16,682 nucleotides of DNA from Thermohalobaculum sp035512995 (lineage in GTDB: Bacteria; Pseudomonadota; Alphaproteobacteria; Rhodobacterales; Rhodobacteraceae), in NCBI GenBank assembly GCA_035512995.1, contig DATKCY010000050.1:1-16682 (forward strand). Direction: 5' to 3'. The translations under genes were made by a program, and so were the position numbers. Below the pieces are notes generated by a model, which was given only the letters and a program-made list of their open reading frames with translations, was not told the DNA's origin and searched no databases. Positions 1 to 7,826 of the stretch are shown here, one piece after another; position 1 is the stretch's first letter; every line of letters begins with the position of its first letter.

Positions 1-288
1 CTCGCGGTCGTCGCCCGCCTCGCCGACCGGGTGCTGGTGATGCGCGCCGGCCGGGTGGTCGAAGAGGGCCCGACGGCCGCGCTCTTCGGCGCGCCGCGGC
101 ATCCCTACACCCGCGCGCTGCTCGCCGCGAGCCCCGAGCCCGACCTCGAGCACCGGCTCGACCTCGGCACGGTCGCCGCCGGCGCCGGCGCGCCGTCGAG
201 CTGGCCCGAGCCCTTCCGCTACGAGGGCGATGCGGCGCCGCCGCTGGTCGAGGTGACCGCCGGCCACCGCGTGCGGCAGGCGGCATGA
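1..288 (+). CDS. Oligopeptide/dipeptide-type ABC transporter ATP-binding protein, C-terminal part only
   Basis: The gene enters from the left edge and is open from base 1, so only the last 95 residues are present. The start of the fragment (LAVVARLADRVLVM, then GRVVEEG) matches the region after the Walker B/H-loop of ABC ATPases, where 'VARLADRVLVM..GRVVEEG' is typical. HPYTRALLAASPEP is the signature of the oligopeptide/dipeptide ATPase C-terminal extension (oligo_HPY). The nucleotide-binding motifs lie outside the window. It would supply energy for the permeases encoded downstream. Its TGA overlaps the ATG of the binding-protein gene (ATGA at 285-288), which places it in the same operon. 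Whether it is a single ATPase or the second half of a fused one cannot be seen. Confidence 0.93.
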   Translation, partial: LAVVARLADRVLVMRAGRVVEEGPTAALFGAPRHPYTRALLAASPEPDLEHRLDLGTVAAGAGAPSSWPEPFRYEGDAAPPLVEVTAGHRVRQAA

Positions 289-2321
289 CGCGCCGGGGAA
301 AGAGCCGTCGTGAGGCGGGCGTCCGGAGCGTCCTCCTGCTGCTGGCCCTCCTGGCCCCCCTCGGCCGCGCGGCGGCGGAGGAAGCTCCGCCCCCTACCCT
401 CCCGGTCGAGGACGCGGCGGCCGCGGCCCTGCCCGAGGCGCTGGTCGAGTCGCCGTCGCTCGCCGACGCGGTCGACGCCGGGACCCTGCCGCCGGTGGCG
501 GAGCGGCTGCCGGCGGAGCCGCTGGTCGTCGACCTCGAGGCCATGGGGCGGGAGCCCGGCCGCCACGGCGGGCTCATGCGCATGTTCGTCGGGCGGGCCA
601 AGGACGTGCGCTACATGGCGGTCTACGGCTACGCCCGGCTCGTCGGCTACGACCGTGATTACGCGCTCGTGCCCGATCTCCTCCGCGCCTACGAGTGGAG
701 CAACGAGGGGCGCACGATCACCCTCCACCTCCGCCGCGGCCACAAGTGGTCGGACGGCCATCCCTTCACCACCGAGGACTTCCGCTACTACTGGGAGGAC
801 GTGGCGCTGAACGAGGAGCTGACGCCGGGCGGGCCGCCGGGCGAGCTGCTGTCGATGGGCGAGAGGCCGGAGGTCGAGATCGTCGACGAGACCACCATCC
901 GCTTCACCTGGATGGAGCCCAACCCGCGCTTCCTGCCGGCGCTGGCGCAGGCGCGGCCGGTCTACATCTACCGCCCCGCCCACTACCTGAAGAAATATCA
1001 CGAGAAGTACGCCGACCCCGAGCGCCTGGCGGCCCATGTCGAGGAGGAGAGGGCGCGGAGCTGGGCCGAGCTGCACAACCGCGCCGACAACCTGTACAAG
1101 TTCGACAACCCGGCCCTGCCGCTGCTGCAGCCCTGGGTGAACACGACCGAGAAGAACAGCCAGCGCTACGTGCTGCGCCGCAACCCGTTCTACCACCGGG
1201 TCGACACCCAGGGGCGCCAGCTGCCCTATATCGACGAGGTCCAGCTCGAGATCGCGGCCGCCGGCCTGATCCCGGCCAAGGTGACCCTCGGCGAGGCGAC
1301 GCTGCAGTCGCGCTCGCTCGGCTTCTCCGACGCGCCGGTGCTGAAGATGGGCGCCGAGGCCGGCGGCTACGAGGTCCATCTCTGGCGCTCGGGCGCGGGC
1401 TCCGAGGTCGCGATCTACCCGAACCTCACCTACGGCGACCCGGTCTGGCGCGCGCTGTTCCGCGACCCGCGCTTCCGCCGCGCGCTCAGCCTCGGCATCA
1501 GCCGCAAGGCGATCAACAAGGTGCTCTATTTCGGGCTCGGCGCCGAGCGCGCGAACGCCGCCCTCGAGGAGAGCCCGTTCTTCGACCCGGAGAACGCCAC
1601 GGCCTACGCCGGCTTCGACCTCGAGCGCGCGAACGCCCTGCTCGACGAGATCGGGCTGACGGAGCGCGACTCCTCCGGCGCGCGCCGCCTGCCCGACGGC
1701 CGGCCGATGCAGATCGTGATCGAGACCGCCGGCGAGCGGCGCGAGGTCGCCGACACGCTCGAGCTCGTCGCCGCGACCTGGGGGCAGCTCGGCATCCGGC
1801 TGCTCGTGCGCCCGCTCGACCGCGACATCCTGAGGAACCGCGCCTTCGCGGGCAGCGCGATGATGGCCGCCTGGTTCGGCTGGAACAACGGCGTGCCGAC
1901 GCCGGACTCGAGCCCGCAGGAGCTGGCGCCGGTCGACCAGGCCAACTTCTCCTGGCCGAAGTGGGGGCAGCACTACCAGACCAAGGGCGACGCCGGCGAG
2001 CCGCCGGACATGGAGGTCGCTGAAGGGCTGCTCGAGCTCTACCACGAGTGGTCGAGCACCGCCGACGAGGCCGCGAAGGCCGCGATCTGGCGGCGCATGC
2101 TCGACATCCACGCCGACCAGGTCTTCGTGATCGGCACCGTCAGCCGCGCCCCCACTCCGGTGGTCGCGGACAAGGATCTGCGCAACGTGCCCGAGGTGGG
2201 CCTCTACACCTGGGATCCGGGGGGCCAGCTCGGCATCCACCGGATCGACGAGTTCTGGCTCGACGACGAGGACGGCCTCGATGCCGAGCCGCGCGCCGCG
2301 GCCGAGGCCGGGGCCGGATGA
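285..2321 (+). CDS. ABC transporter periplasmic substrate-binding protein (peptide/opine/nickel family 5)
   Basis: A 678-residue protein of the SBP_bac_5 family. Residues 1-31 form a signal peptide: a basic start, a Leu-rich core (about 15-27) and an Ala-rich cleavage site near RAAA/EE. The stretch PDLLRAYEWSNEGRTITLHL and then LRRGHKWSDGHPFTTEDF (about 130-166) is the family signature near the N-terminal lobe. The later part, with RDPRFRRALSLGISRKAIN and YAGFDLERANALLDEIGL, also follows the family pattern. At 678 residues it is longer than the usual 500-550; the extra length includes an acidic, Ala/Pro-rich linker after the signal peptide (about 32-90). No lipobox Cys is seen, so it is probably soluble in the periplasm. 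The start overlaps the ATPase stop. The ligand cannot be read from the sequence; peptides, opines or similar amines are possible. Confidence 0.93.
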   Translation: MTRRGKSRREAGVRSVLLLLALLAPLGRAAAEEAPPPTLPVEDAAAAALPEALVESPSLADAVDAGTLPPVAERLPAEPLVVDLEAMGREPGRHGGLMRMFVGRAKDVRYMAVYGYARLVGYDRDYALVPDLLRAYEWSNEGRTITLHLRRGHKWSDGHPFTTEDFRYYWEDVALNEELTPGGPPGELLSMGERPEVEIVDETTIRFTWMEPNPRFLPALAQARPVYIYRPAHYLKKYHEKYADPERLAAHVEEERARSWAELHNRADNLYKFDNPALPLLQPWVNTTEKNSQRYVLRRNPFYHRVDTQGRQLPYIDEVQLEIAAAGLIPAKVTLGEATLQSRSLGFSDAPVLKMGAEAGGYEVHLWRSGAGSEVAIYPNLTYGDPVWRALFRDPRFRRALSLGISRKAINKVLYFGLGAERANAALEESPFFDPENATAYAGFDLERANALLDEIGLTERDSSGARRLPDGRPMQIVIETAGERREVADTLELVAATWGQLGIRLLVRPLDRDILRNRAFAGSAMMAAWFGWNNGVPTPDSSPQELAPVDQANFSWPKWGQHYQTKGDAGEPPDMEVAEGLLELYHEWSSTADEAAKAAIWRRMLDIHADQVFVIGTVSRAPTPVVADKDLRNVPEVGLYTWDPGGQLGIHRIDEFWLDDEDGLDAEPRAAAEAGAG

Positions 2322-3343
2322 TCCGCTACCTCGCCCGGCGCACGGCGACGATGGCGGTCACGCTCGTCGTGGTCTCGGCGCTCGTGTTCCTGATCATCAA
2401 CCTGCCGCCCGGCAACTACATCTCGAACCAGATCGCCGAGATGCGCTCGACCGGGCAGGCGGCCGGCATCGCCAAGGCCGAGATGATGATGGAGGAATAC
2501 GCGCTCGACCGCCCGCTCTGGCAGCAATACCTGATCTGGCTCGGCGCCATGCCCGGCCCGAACGGCTTTTCCGGTCTGATCCAGGGCGACTTCGGCTGGT
2601 CGTTCGAGCTCGAGCGCCCGGTCGCCGAGGTCGTGGGCGAGACCGCCTGGCTGACCGTCGTCGTCAACGCCGCCGCCCTCGTCTTCGTCTATGTCGTCGC
2701 CCTGCCCCTCGGCGTCATCGCGGCGGTCCGGGCCAACACCTGGATCGACTACCTGGGCTCCTTCGTCGGCTATATCGGGCTCGCCACGCCCAACTTCCTG
2801 CTCGCCCTCATCATGCTGTTCTACGGCGCGCGCTATTTCGACATCCCGATCGGCGGGCTGATGGCGCGCGAATACGAGGGCGAGCCGATGAGCTGGGGCA
2901 AGGTCGGCTCGATCGCGACGCACCTGGTCGTGCCGACGATCGTGATCGGCACCTCGGCCGCGGCCGCGGTCATGCGCCGCCTGCGCGCGAACCTGCTCGA
3001 CGAGCTCTACAAGCCCTATGTCGAGACCGCGCGCGCCAAGGGGGTCGCGCCCGTGCGGCGCACGATCCGCTATCCGCTCCGCATGGCGCTGAACCCGTTC
3101 GTCGCCGACATCGGCAACCTCGCGCCGCAGCTCGTCTCGGGCTCGGTCATGATCTCGGTCGTGATGAGCCTGCCGACGCTCGGGCCGATCCTGCTCCAGG
3201 CCTTGCGCGCGCAGGACATCTTCATGGCCGGCTTCATCCTGCTCTTCGTCTCCGCGCTCACCCTCGTCGGCATGCTCGTCTCCGACATCCTGCTCGCGGT
3301 GCTCGACCCGCGCATCCGCCTCTCGGGGGCGCGCCAGCGATGA
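2318..3343 (+). CDS. ABC transporter permease (DppB/OppB type)
   Basis: A 341-residue inner-membrane permease starting at the ATG that overlaps the previous stop (ATGA, 2318-2321). MIRYLARRTATMAVTLVVVSALVFL is the classic N-terminal helix of DppB-like permeases. The linker LDRPLWQQYLIWL and GDFGWSFELERPV is also typical. The EAA loop that contacts the ATPase is YVETARAKGVAPVRRTIRYP (about residues 230-249). About six membrane segments can be seen, ending with the DPRIRLSG tail. It pairs with the following permease to form the translocation channel. A long in-frame extension upstream of 2318 lies inside the binding-protein gene and is discounted. Confidence 0.93.
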   Translation: MIRYLARRTATMAVTLVVVSALVFLIINLPPGNYISNQIAEMRSTGQAAGIAKAEMMMEEYALDRPLWQQYLIWLGAMPGPNGFSGLIQGDFGWSFELERPVAEVVGETAWLTVVVNAAALVFVYVVALPLGVIAAVRANTWIDYLGSFVGYIGLATPNFLLALIMLFYGARYFDIPIGGLMAREYEGEPMSWGKVGSIATHLVVPTIVIGTSAAAAVMRRLRANLLDELYKPYVETARAKGVAPVRRTIRYPLRMALNPFVADIGNLAPQLVSGSVMISVVMSLPTLGPILLQALRAQDIFMAGFILLFVSALTLVGMLVSDILLAVLDPRIRLSGARQR

Positions 3344-4554
3344 GCGAGACGCGCCCCGGCCCCCTCGACGACCAGCCGCGCGAGGTGCTCGCCGGGCGCC
3401 CGCCGCTGCCGGGCGCCGAGCACTTCGTGGCGCCCGGGGGAGAGGACCGCGAGACCGACCGCGTCCTCCTCGACCGCGCCGACCTCGACGCGCCGACGCG
3501 CGTGCTCATCTGGCGCCGCTTCCGGCGCCACAAGCTGGGGCTGGCCTCGCTCGTCTTCCTCGTGCTCGGCTACGCCCTTCTCCCGTTCCTCGAGGTGCTG
3601 GCGCCCTATCCGCCGAACCTGTTCGACGAAGACAATATCTACGCGCCGCCGCAGGGGCTCCACCTCTTCCACGACGGCGCCTTCACCGGCCTCCACACCT
3701 ATCCGACCGCGACCGTCTACGAGCCGGAGACCGGCTTCGTCGTCCAGCGGACCGACTACGACCGCCCGCTGCCGGTGCCGCTGTTCGCGACCTGCGGCGA
3801 GCCCTACCGCCTGCTCGGACTGATCGAGAGCCGGTTCCGCGTGATCTGCCCTCCGCAAGACGGCGCGCTCTTCCTCGTGGGCTCCGACCGGCTCGGCCGC
3901 GACATGCTGAGCCGGATGATCTACGGCGCCCGGCTCTCGATGACCATCGGGCTGATCGGCGTCGCCGTCTCGTTCGCGATCGGACTCGTGCTCGGCGGCA
4001 TGGCGGGCTTCTTCGGTGGCTGGATAGACAGCCTCGTGCAGCGCGCGATCGAGGTGTTCCGGAGCCTGCCCGAGCTGCCCATCTGGCTCGCCCTGTCGGC
4101 GGCGCTGCCGATCCACTGGGGGCCGATCACCGTCTTCTTCATGATCTCGGTGATCCTCGGGCTGCTCGACTGGCCGGGCCTCGCCCGCGCCGTCCGCTCC
4201 AAGTTCCTGGCGCTGCGGGAGGAGGATTACGTCCGCGCCGCCGAGCTCATGGGCGCCTCACCGTCGCGGATCATTGCGCGCCACATGATGCCGAACTTCA
4301 CCAGCCACCTGATCGCGTCGGCCTCGCTCTCGATCCCCGCGATGATCCTCGGCGAGACCGCCCTCTCCTTCCTCGGCCTCGGCCTCAGGCCGCCCGCCGT
4401 CTCGTGGGGCATGATGCTGAACGACGCCCTGAACCTCGCCGCCGTCGAGATCTATCCCTGGCTGCTGGCGCCGATGATCCCGGTCATCCTCGCGGTCCTC
4501 GCCTTCTCCTTCGTCGGGGACGCCCTCAGGGACGCCCTCGACCCCTATTCGTGA
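3340..4554 (+). CDS. ABC transporter permease (DppC/OppC type) with a long periplasmic insertion
   Basis: A 404-residue permease whose ATG overlaps the previous stop (ATGA at 3340-3343). It has a cytoplasmic N-terminus of about 65 residues and a first helix at about 66-88. A roughly 90-residue segment follows (about 89-178), rich in Tyr and Pro with two Cys (152 and 170), and then the standard entry motif LGSDRLGRDMLSRMIYGARL (about 180-198). The EAA loop is YVRAAELMGASPSRIIARHM (about 297-316), and ETALSFLGLGLRPP is the usual late motif. Ordinary DppC proteins have a short loop between the first helix and the GTDxxGRD motif, so the insertion is longer than normal. It probably forms a periplasmic cap facing the binding protein. 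This is the last gene of the operon. Confidence 0.93.
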   Translation: MSETRPGPLDDQPREVLAGRPPLPGAEHFVAPGGEDRETDRVLLDRADLDAPTRVLIWRRFRRHKLGLASLVFLVLGYALLPFLEVLAPYPPNLFDEDNIYAPPQGLHLFHDGAFTGLHTYPTATVYEPETGFVVQRTDYDRPLPVPLFATCGEPYRLLGLIESRFRVICPPQDGALFLVGSDRLGRDMLSRMIYGARLSMTIGLIGVAVSFAIGLVLGGMAGFFGGWIDSLVQRAIEVFRSLPELPIWLALSAALPIHWGPITVFFMISVILGLLDWPGLARAVRSKFLALREEDYVRAAELMGASPSRIIARHMMPNFTSHLIASASLSIPAMILGETALSFLGLGLRPPAVSWGMMLNDALNLAAVEIYPWLLAPMIPVILAVLAFSFVGDALRDALDPYS

Positions 4555-4574
4555 GGCGAGACCGGTCCCTTTGC

Positions 4575-4593
4575 GGCCGGCGCCGCGCCGGCC
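4575..4593. terminator. Perfect GC-rich dyad between convergent genes
   Basis: A 19-bp perfect dyad (GGCCGGCGC, central C, GCGCCGGCC) sits in the 43-bp gap between the stop of the permease gene and the stop of the convergent aminotransferase gene. As RNA it can form a 7-bp all-GC stem with a 5-nt loop on either strand. No U-tract follows on either side, so it is not a textbook Rho-independent terminator. The position suggests bidirectional termination or 3'-end protection. Confidence 0.5.
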
Positions 4594-4597
4594 CCGC

Positions 4598-5992
4598 CTA
4601 GCCGTCCATGAAGCCCTCGCGGCGAAGGTCCTCGGTCGCGCGCTCGATGCCGCGGCGGAGGATGCCGGTCATCTCGTCGATCTGGGGCTCGGTGATCGGC
4701 AGCGGCGGCGACATCACCGACATCTGGTAGAGCGGCCGCACGAGCAGCCCGAGCTTCTGGCAGTGCTCGTCGATCCGGCTGCCGATCGTGATGTTGACGT
4801 CCTCGCGGTCGCGTCCGTCGCCCGAGACCGAGCATTCGACGCAGGCCATCAGCCCCATGCCCCGCACCTCGCGCACGATCGGCAGATCCTCGAGCTCGCG
4901 GAGCCGTGCCTGGAAATGGGGCCCGATCTCCCGGACGTGCTCGAGAAGCCCTTCGCGCTCGATGATCTCGATGTTCTTGAGCGCCGCGGCGCAGGCGACC
5001 GGGTGCCCGGAATAGGTGAAGCCGCTCGAGAAGACGGCGTCCTTCTCGCCGTCCTCGGCCATGCGCTCCAGCACCCGGTCGTGCACCAGCGCCGCGCCGA
5101 GCGGCACGTAGCCCGAGGTCAGGCCCTTGGCGCAGGTGATGATGTCGGGCTCGATCCCGAACACCGCCTCGCTCGCGAAGAAATGGCCGAGCCGGCCGAA
5201 GGCGGTCACGACCTCGTCGGAGATGTAGAGCACGTCGTGCCGGCGGCAGACCTCGAGGCAGGCGGCCTGGTAGCCCTCCGGCGGCACGATGACCCCGCCC
5301 GAGGCGAGGATCGGCTCGGCGACGAAGGCCGCGACCTTTTCCGGCCCGACCTCGAGGATCTTCTCCTCGAGCTCCCGCACGCGTGCGTCGCGGAACGCCT
5401 CGACGCTCTGACCGTCCGGCCGGTTCAGCGGGTTCGGCGAGGACAGGAGGTGCACGAAGCCCTTCTCGAGGGTCATCATGTCCCGGTCGGCCCGTTTCCC
5501 CGAGCAGGAGGCCGTCAGATAGGTGCTGCCGTGATAGGCGTCGCGCCGCGAGATGATGTGCTTGCGCTCCGGCCGCCCGCTGGTCGCGTTGACGAACATC
5601 GCGAGCCGCAGCGCCGAGTCGACCGCGGTCGAGCCCCCGGTCGCGAAGAAGACGTGGTTGAAGCCCTCGGGCGCGATGTCGGTCAGCTTCTGGGCGAGCT
5701 CGGCCGCCGGGGCGTTGGTCAGGCTCCACGGGCTGAAGAAGCCGAGCCGGGCCGCCTGCTCGGCGATCGCGTCGGCCATCTCGCGCCGTCCGTGCCCGAT
5801 GTTCACGCACCACATGCCGGCCGGGCCGTCGATCATGCGCTTGCCGTCGGAGTCGTGGACATGGATGCCGGTCCCGCCGGTGATGACCGTCCGCTCCTGC
5901 TGGCCGAGGCCGGAGAGCGCCTCCCACGGATGGATCCAGCGGTTGTCCTTGGCCTGCAGGGTGGCGGTGTCGAAGCCGGCTTTCGGGGCCAT
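4598..5992 (-). CDS. Class III (omega) aminotransferase, PLP-dependent
   Basis: A 464-residue fold-type I aminotransferase of the omega-amino acid:pyruvate or beta-alanine/putrescine/taurine group. PLP-site features are visible: ATGGSTAVDSALRL (about 117-130, phosphate loop), DAYHGSTY (151-158, the aromatic and His stacking on PLP), ISDEVVTAFGR (257-267, Asp259 to the pyridine N) and CAKGLTSGY (287-295, Lys289 as Schiff-base lysine). FTYSGHPVACAAAL follows. The frame stays open up to 6136, but the ATG at 5992 is chosen: AGAGGA lies 8 nt upstream and the family's usual N-terminus begins near here. The longer N-terminus would be Arg/Pro-rich and would cross the promoter and operator. The gene is divergent from a BetI-like repressor. 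The product probably transfers an amino group from an amine to pyruvate or another keto acid; the exact substrate is unknown. Confidence 0.92.
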   Translation of the reverse strand: MAPKAGFDTATLQAKDNRWIHPWEALSGLGQQERTVITGGTGIHVHDSDGKRMIDGPAGMWCVNIGHGRREMADAIAEQAARLGFFSPWSLTNAPAAELAQKLTDIAPEGFNHVFFATGGSTAVDSALRLAMFVNATSGRPERKHIISRRDAYHGSTYLTASCSGKRADRDMMTLEKGFVHLLSSPNPLNRPDGQSVEAFRDARVRELEEKILEVGPEKVAAFVAEPILASGGVIVPPEGYQAACLEVCRRHDVLYISDEVVTAFGRLGHFFASEAVFGIEPDIITCAKGLTSGYVPLGAALVHDRVLERMAEDGEKDAVFSSGFTYSGHPVACAAALKNIEIIEREGLLEHVREIGPHFQARLRELEDLPIVREVRGMGLMACVECSVSGDGRDREDVNITIGSRIDEHCQKLGLLVRPLYQMSVMSPPLPITEPQIDEMTGILRRGIERATEDLRREGFMDG

Positions 5993-6116
5993 CGGAGCGG
6001 TCCTCTGCTTCGCGCGGCGTCTCTCCGGCCTCGGGGGCTGCCCGCCCGGATGCGGGCGGGGGCCGCGGGCGAGAGTTGGTAGCCGCAGGAACTCCCGCCG
6101 CGACGCGCCGCGCTCA

Positions 6117-6136
6117 TTGACTGATGATTCAATCAA
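6117..6136. promoter_or_regulatory. Probable operator of the BetI-like TetR repressor
   Basis: On the minus strand the sequence reads TTGATTGAATCATCAGTCAA. It is an imperfect 20-bp palindrome: outer TTGA/TCAA and the next TGA/TCA pairs match across the centre. A perfect 11-bp core, TGATTCAATCA, is nested within it at 6125-6135. It lies between the divergent aminotransferase and tetR genes and overlaps the -10 of the predicted aminotransferase promoter. BetI-type operators also contain TTGA...TCAA elements, as I recall the family. Repressor binding here would block the aminotransferase and probably tetR itself. Confidence 0.6.
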
Positions 6137-6160
6137 ATACTATGGCCATGCCCTTGTCAA
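6132..6160 (-). promoter_or_regulatory. Predicted sigma-70-type promoter of the aminotransferase gene
   Basis: On the minus strand, TTGACA (6160-6155) is a perfect -35. It is followed after 17 nt by TTTGAT (6137-6132), a 4/6 match to the -10. The -10 overlaps the palindromic operator at 6117-6136. On the plus strand, TTGACT (6117-6122) and TACTAT (6138-6143), 15 nt apart, may serve the tetR gene. The AT-rich patch stands out in otherwise GC-rich DNA. Confidence 0.5.
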
Positions 6161-6226
6161 CGCTTGAGTATGTGCCCGTTGGCGGATACGCTTGCCGAAA
6201 CGGGCAACAGGGGTGAGAGGCGCCAC

Positions 6227-6868
6227 GTGCGCGACGCGATAAAGCACCTGCGCCGGACCGAGCTGATCGAGGCGACGATCCGCGTGATCGGGCGCCGCGG
6301 CTTCTCGCGCACCACGCTCGCGCATGTGGCGGCAGAGGCGAAGCTGTCGCCCGGCATCGTCAGCTTCTACTTCAGCTCGAAGGAGGGGCTGCTGCACGAG
6401 ACGCTGGCGCATCTGGCGGCGGAGTACGAGAAGACCTGGACCCGCTCGGTCCGGGCGGTCGGGGACGATCCGGTCGCGGCGCTCGACGCGATGATCGAGG
6501 TCGATCTGGGGCGCGAGGTCTGCGTGCGCGGCACCGTCGCCGTCTGGGTCGCGTTCTGGGCGGAGATGCCGGGCCGGCCGCGCTATCGCGTGCTCTGCAA
6601 CGAACTCGCCGAGCGCTACTTCGAGCAGGCGAGGAGGATGTGCCACGAGATCGCCCGGCGGGGCGGCTACGACGACCTCGACGCCGACACGATCGCGCGC
6701 GGGCTCAACGCCATGATCGACGGCTTCTGGCTCGACCTGATGATGGACCCGAAGCGGTTCGACCGGGCCCGTGCCAAGCGCGCGTGCCGGCAGTTCCTCG
6801 CCGGTGTCTTCCCGGCGGAATTCGGCCCGCTCGCCGCCGGCGCGGCGAGCGGCCGCCGGACCGGCTGA
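6227..6868 (+). CDS. TetR-family transcriptional repressor, BetI-like
   Basis: A 213-residue regulator. The N-terminal TetR helix-turn-helix is clear: RRTELIEATIRVIGRRGFSR, then TTLAHVAAEAKLSPGIVSFY with FSSKEGLLHETL (about 9-60). The C-terminal half also follows E. coli BetI closely (AVWVAFWAEMPGRPRYR; a GLNAMIDGFWLDLMMDPKRFDRARA-like helix), so the BetI subgroup is favoured over generic TetR. The frame is open from a TTG at 6164 and an ATG at 6170. The GTG at 6227 is preferred because AGAGG lies 6 nt upstream and the length before RRTELIEAT then matches BetI. The gene is divergent from the aminotransferase, with a palindromic operator between. True BetI responds to choline, but no bet genes are present here, so the effector is probably an amine related to the aminotransferase substrate (inference). 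Confidence 0.9.
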   Translation: MRDAIKHLRRTELIEATIRVIGRRGFSRTTLAHVAAEAKLSPGIVSFYFSSKEGLLHETLAHLAAEYEKTWTRSVRAVGDDPVAALDAMIEVDLGREVCVRGTVAVWVAFWAEMPGRPRYRVLCNELAERYFEQARRMCHEIARRGGYDDLDADTIARGLNAMIDGFWLDLMMDPKRFDRARAKRACRQFLAGVFPAEFGPLAAGAASGRRTG

Positions 6869-6878
6869 CGGCAGCGCC

Positions 6879-7739
6879 TCAGCCGAGATAGAGGCCGTGC
6901 GAGAGATCGGCGTCCGGGCGGGGCCCCAGCGCGTAGGTGCGTGCGCGCAGCCACTCCATCAGCGCCTGCGGGTCGCCCGCGCGCCGCACGATCTCGCGCT
7001 CCGGCAGTGGCTCGCCGATGCGGATGCGCAGCGGCCCGCCGACGCGGCTGTCGAACTCGCTGATCATCAGCGCCATCCTGAGCGTGTAGTTCAGGTGGCT
7101 CGCGACCTGGAACAGCCGGCTGTTGTGGCCGTCGAAGTGGACCGGCACCACGCGCGCCCCCGACCGCGCGATCATGCGCGCGGTGAACGGCTTCCAGACC
7201 GTGTCCATCGGCCGCGAGAACGGCTTCGCGGCGGTCGAGACGGTGCCCGCGGGAAAGACTCCGATCGCCCCGCCCTGCGCGAGATAGGCGAGCGCGTCGC
7301 GCCGCGTGCGCACATTGACCGCCCGGGCCTCGCGCGTGCCGGAGAAATCGACCGGCAGGATGATGTCCTCGAGCTCCGGCGCCTTGCGGAAGACGGAGTG
7401 CGCGATGATGCGGAAGTCACTGCGCGCCGCCGAGAGAATGTGGCCGAGCGCGAGCCCGTCGAGGATCCCGTAGGGATGGTTCGCGACCAGCACCAGCGGC
7501 CCCTCGGCGGGAATGTTGGCGAGGCCGGCGCCGACGAGGTCCATCTCGATCCGGTAGCGCTCCTGCATCACCTCCCAGAACGAGCGGCCGCCTGCCATCT
7601 CGGTCTCGTAGCCGTCGGCCATGCGCAGGAGGCGCGGCCGGCCGGTCAGGTTCTCGAGCGCGCGGATGAGGAATTTGCCCGGCCGCGACCGGGCGGAGCT
7701 GCAATAGCTGATCTCGCGGGGCGCTGCGCGGTGCGGCAT
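6879..7739 (-). CDS. Lysophospholipid acyltransferase-like protein (PlsC/hemolysin-type)
   Basis: A 286-residue protein of the glycerophospholipid acyltransferase superfamily, which moves an acyl chain onto a lysolipid at the inner membrane. VLVANHPYGILDG (about 83-95) is the catalytic His block, but five residues rather than four separate His88 and Asp94, as in the NHPxGxLDG subgroup. GAIGVFPAGTVSTA (about 158-170) is the counterpart of the FPEGTRS motif, with Ala in place of Glu. ARVVPVHFDGHNSRLF and IRIGEPLP are also conserved features. The ATG at 7739 is chosen because PREISYCSSARSRPG is the family's usual start; a longer frame runs into the hairpin at 7827-7851. The ribosome-binding site is weak. 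The gene is convergent with tetR (10 bp apart). The acyl acceptor cannot be predicted. Confidence 0.85.
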   Translation of the reverse strand: MPHRAAPREISYCSSARSRPGKFLIRALENLTGRPRLLRMADGYETEMAGGRSFWEVMQERYRIEMDLVGAGLANIPAEGPLVLVANHPYGILDGLALGHILSAARSDFRIIAHSVFRKAPELEDIILPVDFSGTREARAVNVRTRRDALAYLAQGGAIGVFPAGTVSTAAKPFSRPMDTVWKPFTARMIARSGARVVPVHFDGHNSRLFQVASHLNYTLRMALMISEFDSRVGGPLRIRIGEPLPEREIVRRAGDPQALMEWLRARTYALGPRPDADLSHGLYLG

Positions 7740-7751
7740 TGTCGTGACCGC

Positions 7752-7773
7752 CGTTCGATTCGGTGGTCGAACG
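7752..7773. promoter_or_regulatory. 22-bp inverted repeat upstream of the acyltransferase gene
   Basis: CGTTCGA, eight spacer bases, then TCGAACG is a perfect 7-bp dyad starting 13 bp upstream of the acyltransferase ATG at 7739. Spacing and symmetry suit either an operator for a dimeric regulator or a stem-loop in the mRNA leader that could cover the weak ribosome-binding region. No regulator gene is adjacent on this side. Confidence 0.4.
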
Positions 7774-7826
7774 CTACGCCTGGTCGGCGACATCCGTGTG
7801 ACGCATCTGCTGACGCGGCTCGGCAC

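Noticed and set aside
219..2240. A 673-codon open frame antisense to the binding-protein gene
   Set aside because: It is rich in Arg, Ala, Gly and Val with no recognisable motif, and mirrors the third-position GC of the real gene. Long antisense frames are expected at this GC content.
5993..6136. A longer N-terminus for the aminotransferase (48 more residues)
   Set aside because: It would start within the operator, contains an Arg/Pro-rich non-conserved stretch, and the ATG at 5992 has a good AGAGGA site.
7740..7826. A GTG start at 7826 for the acyltransferase
   Set aside because: It abuts the 10-bp hairpin that ends the previous gene, and the added residues lack family similarity.
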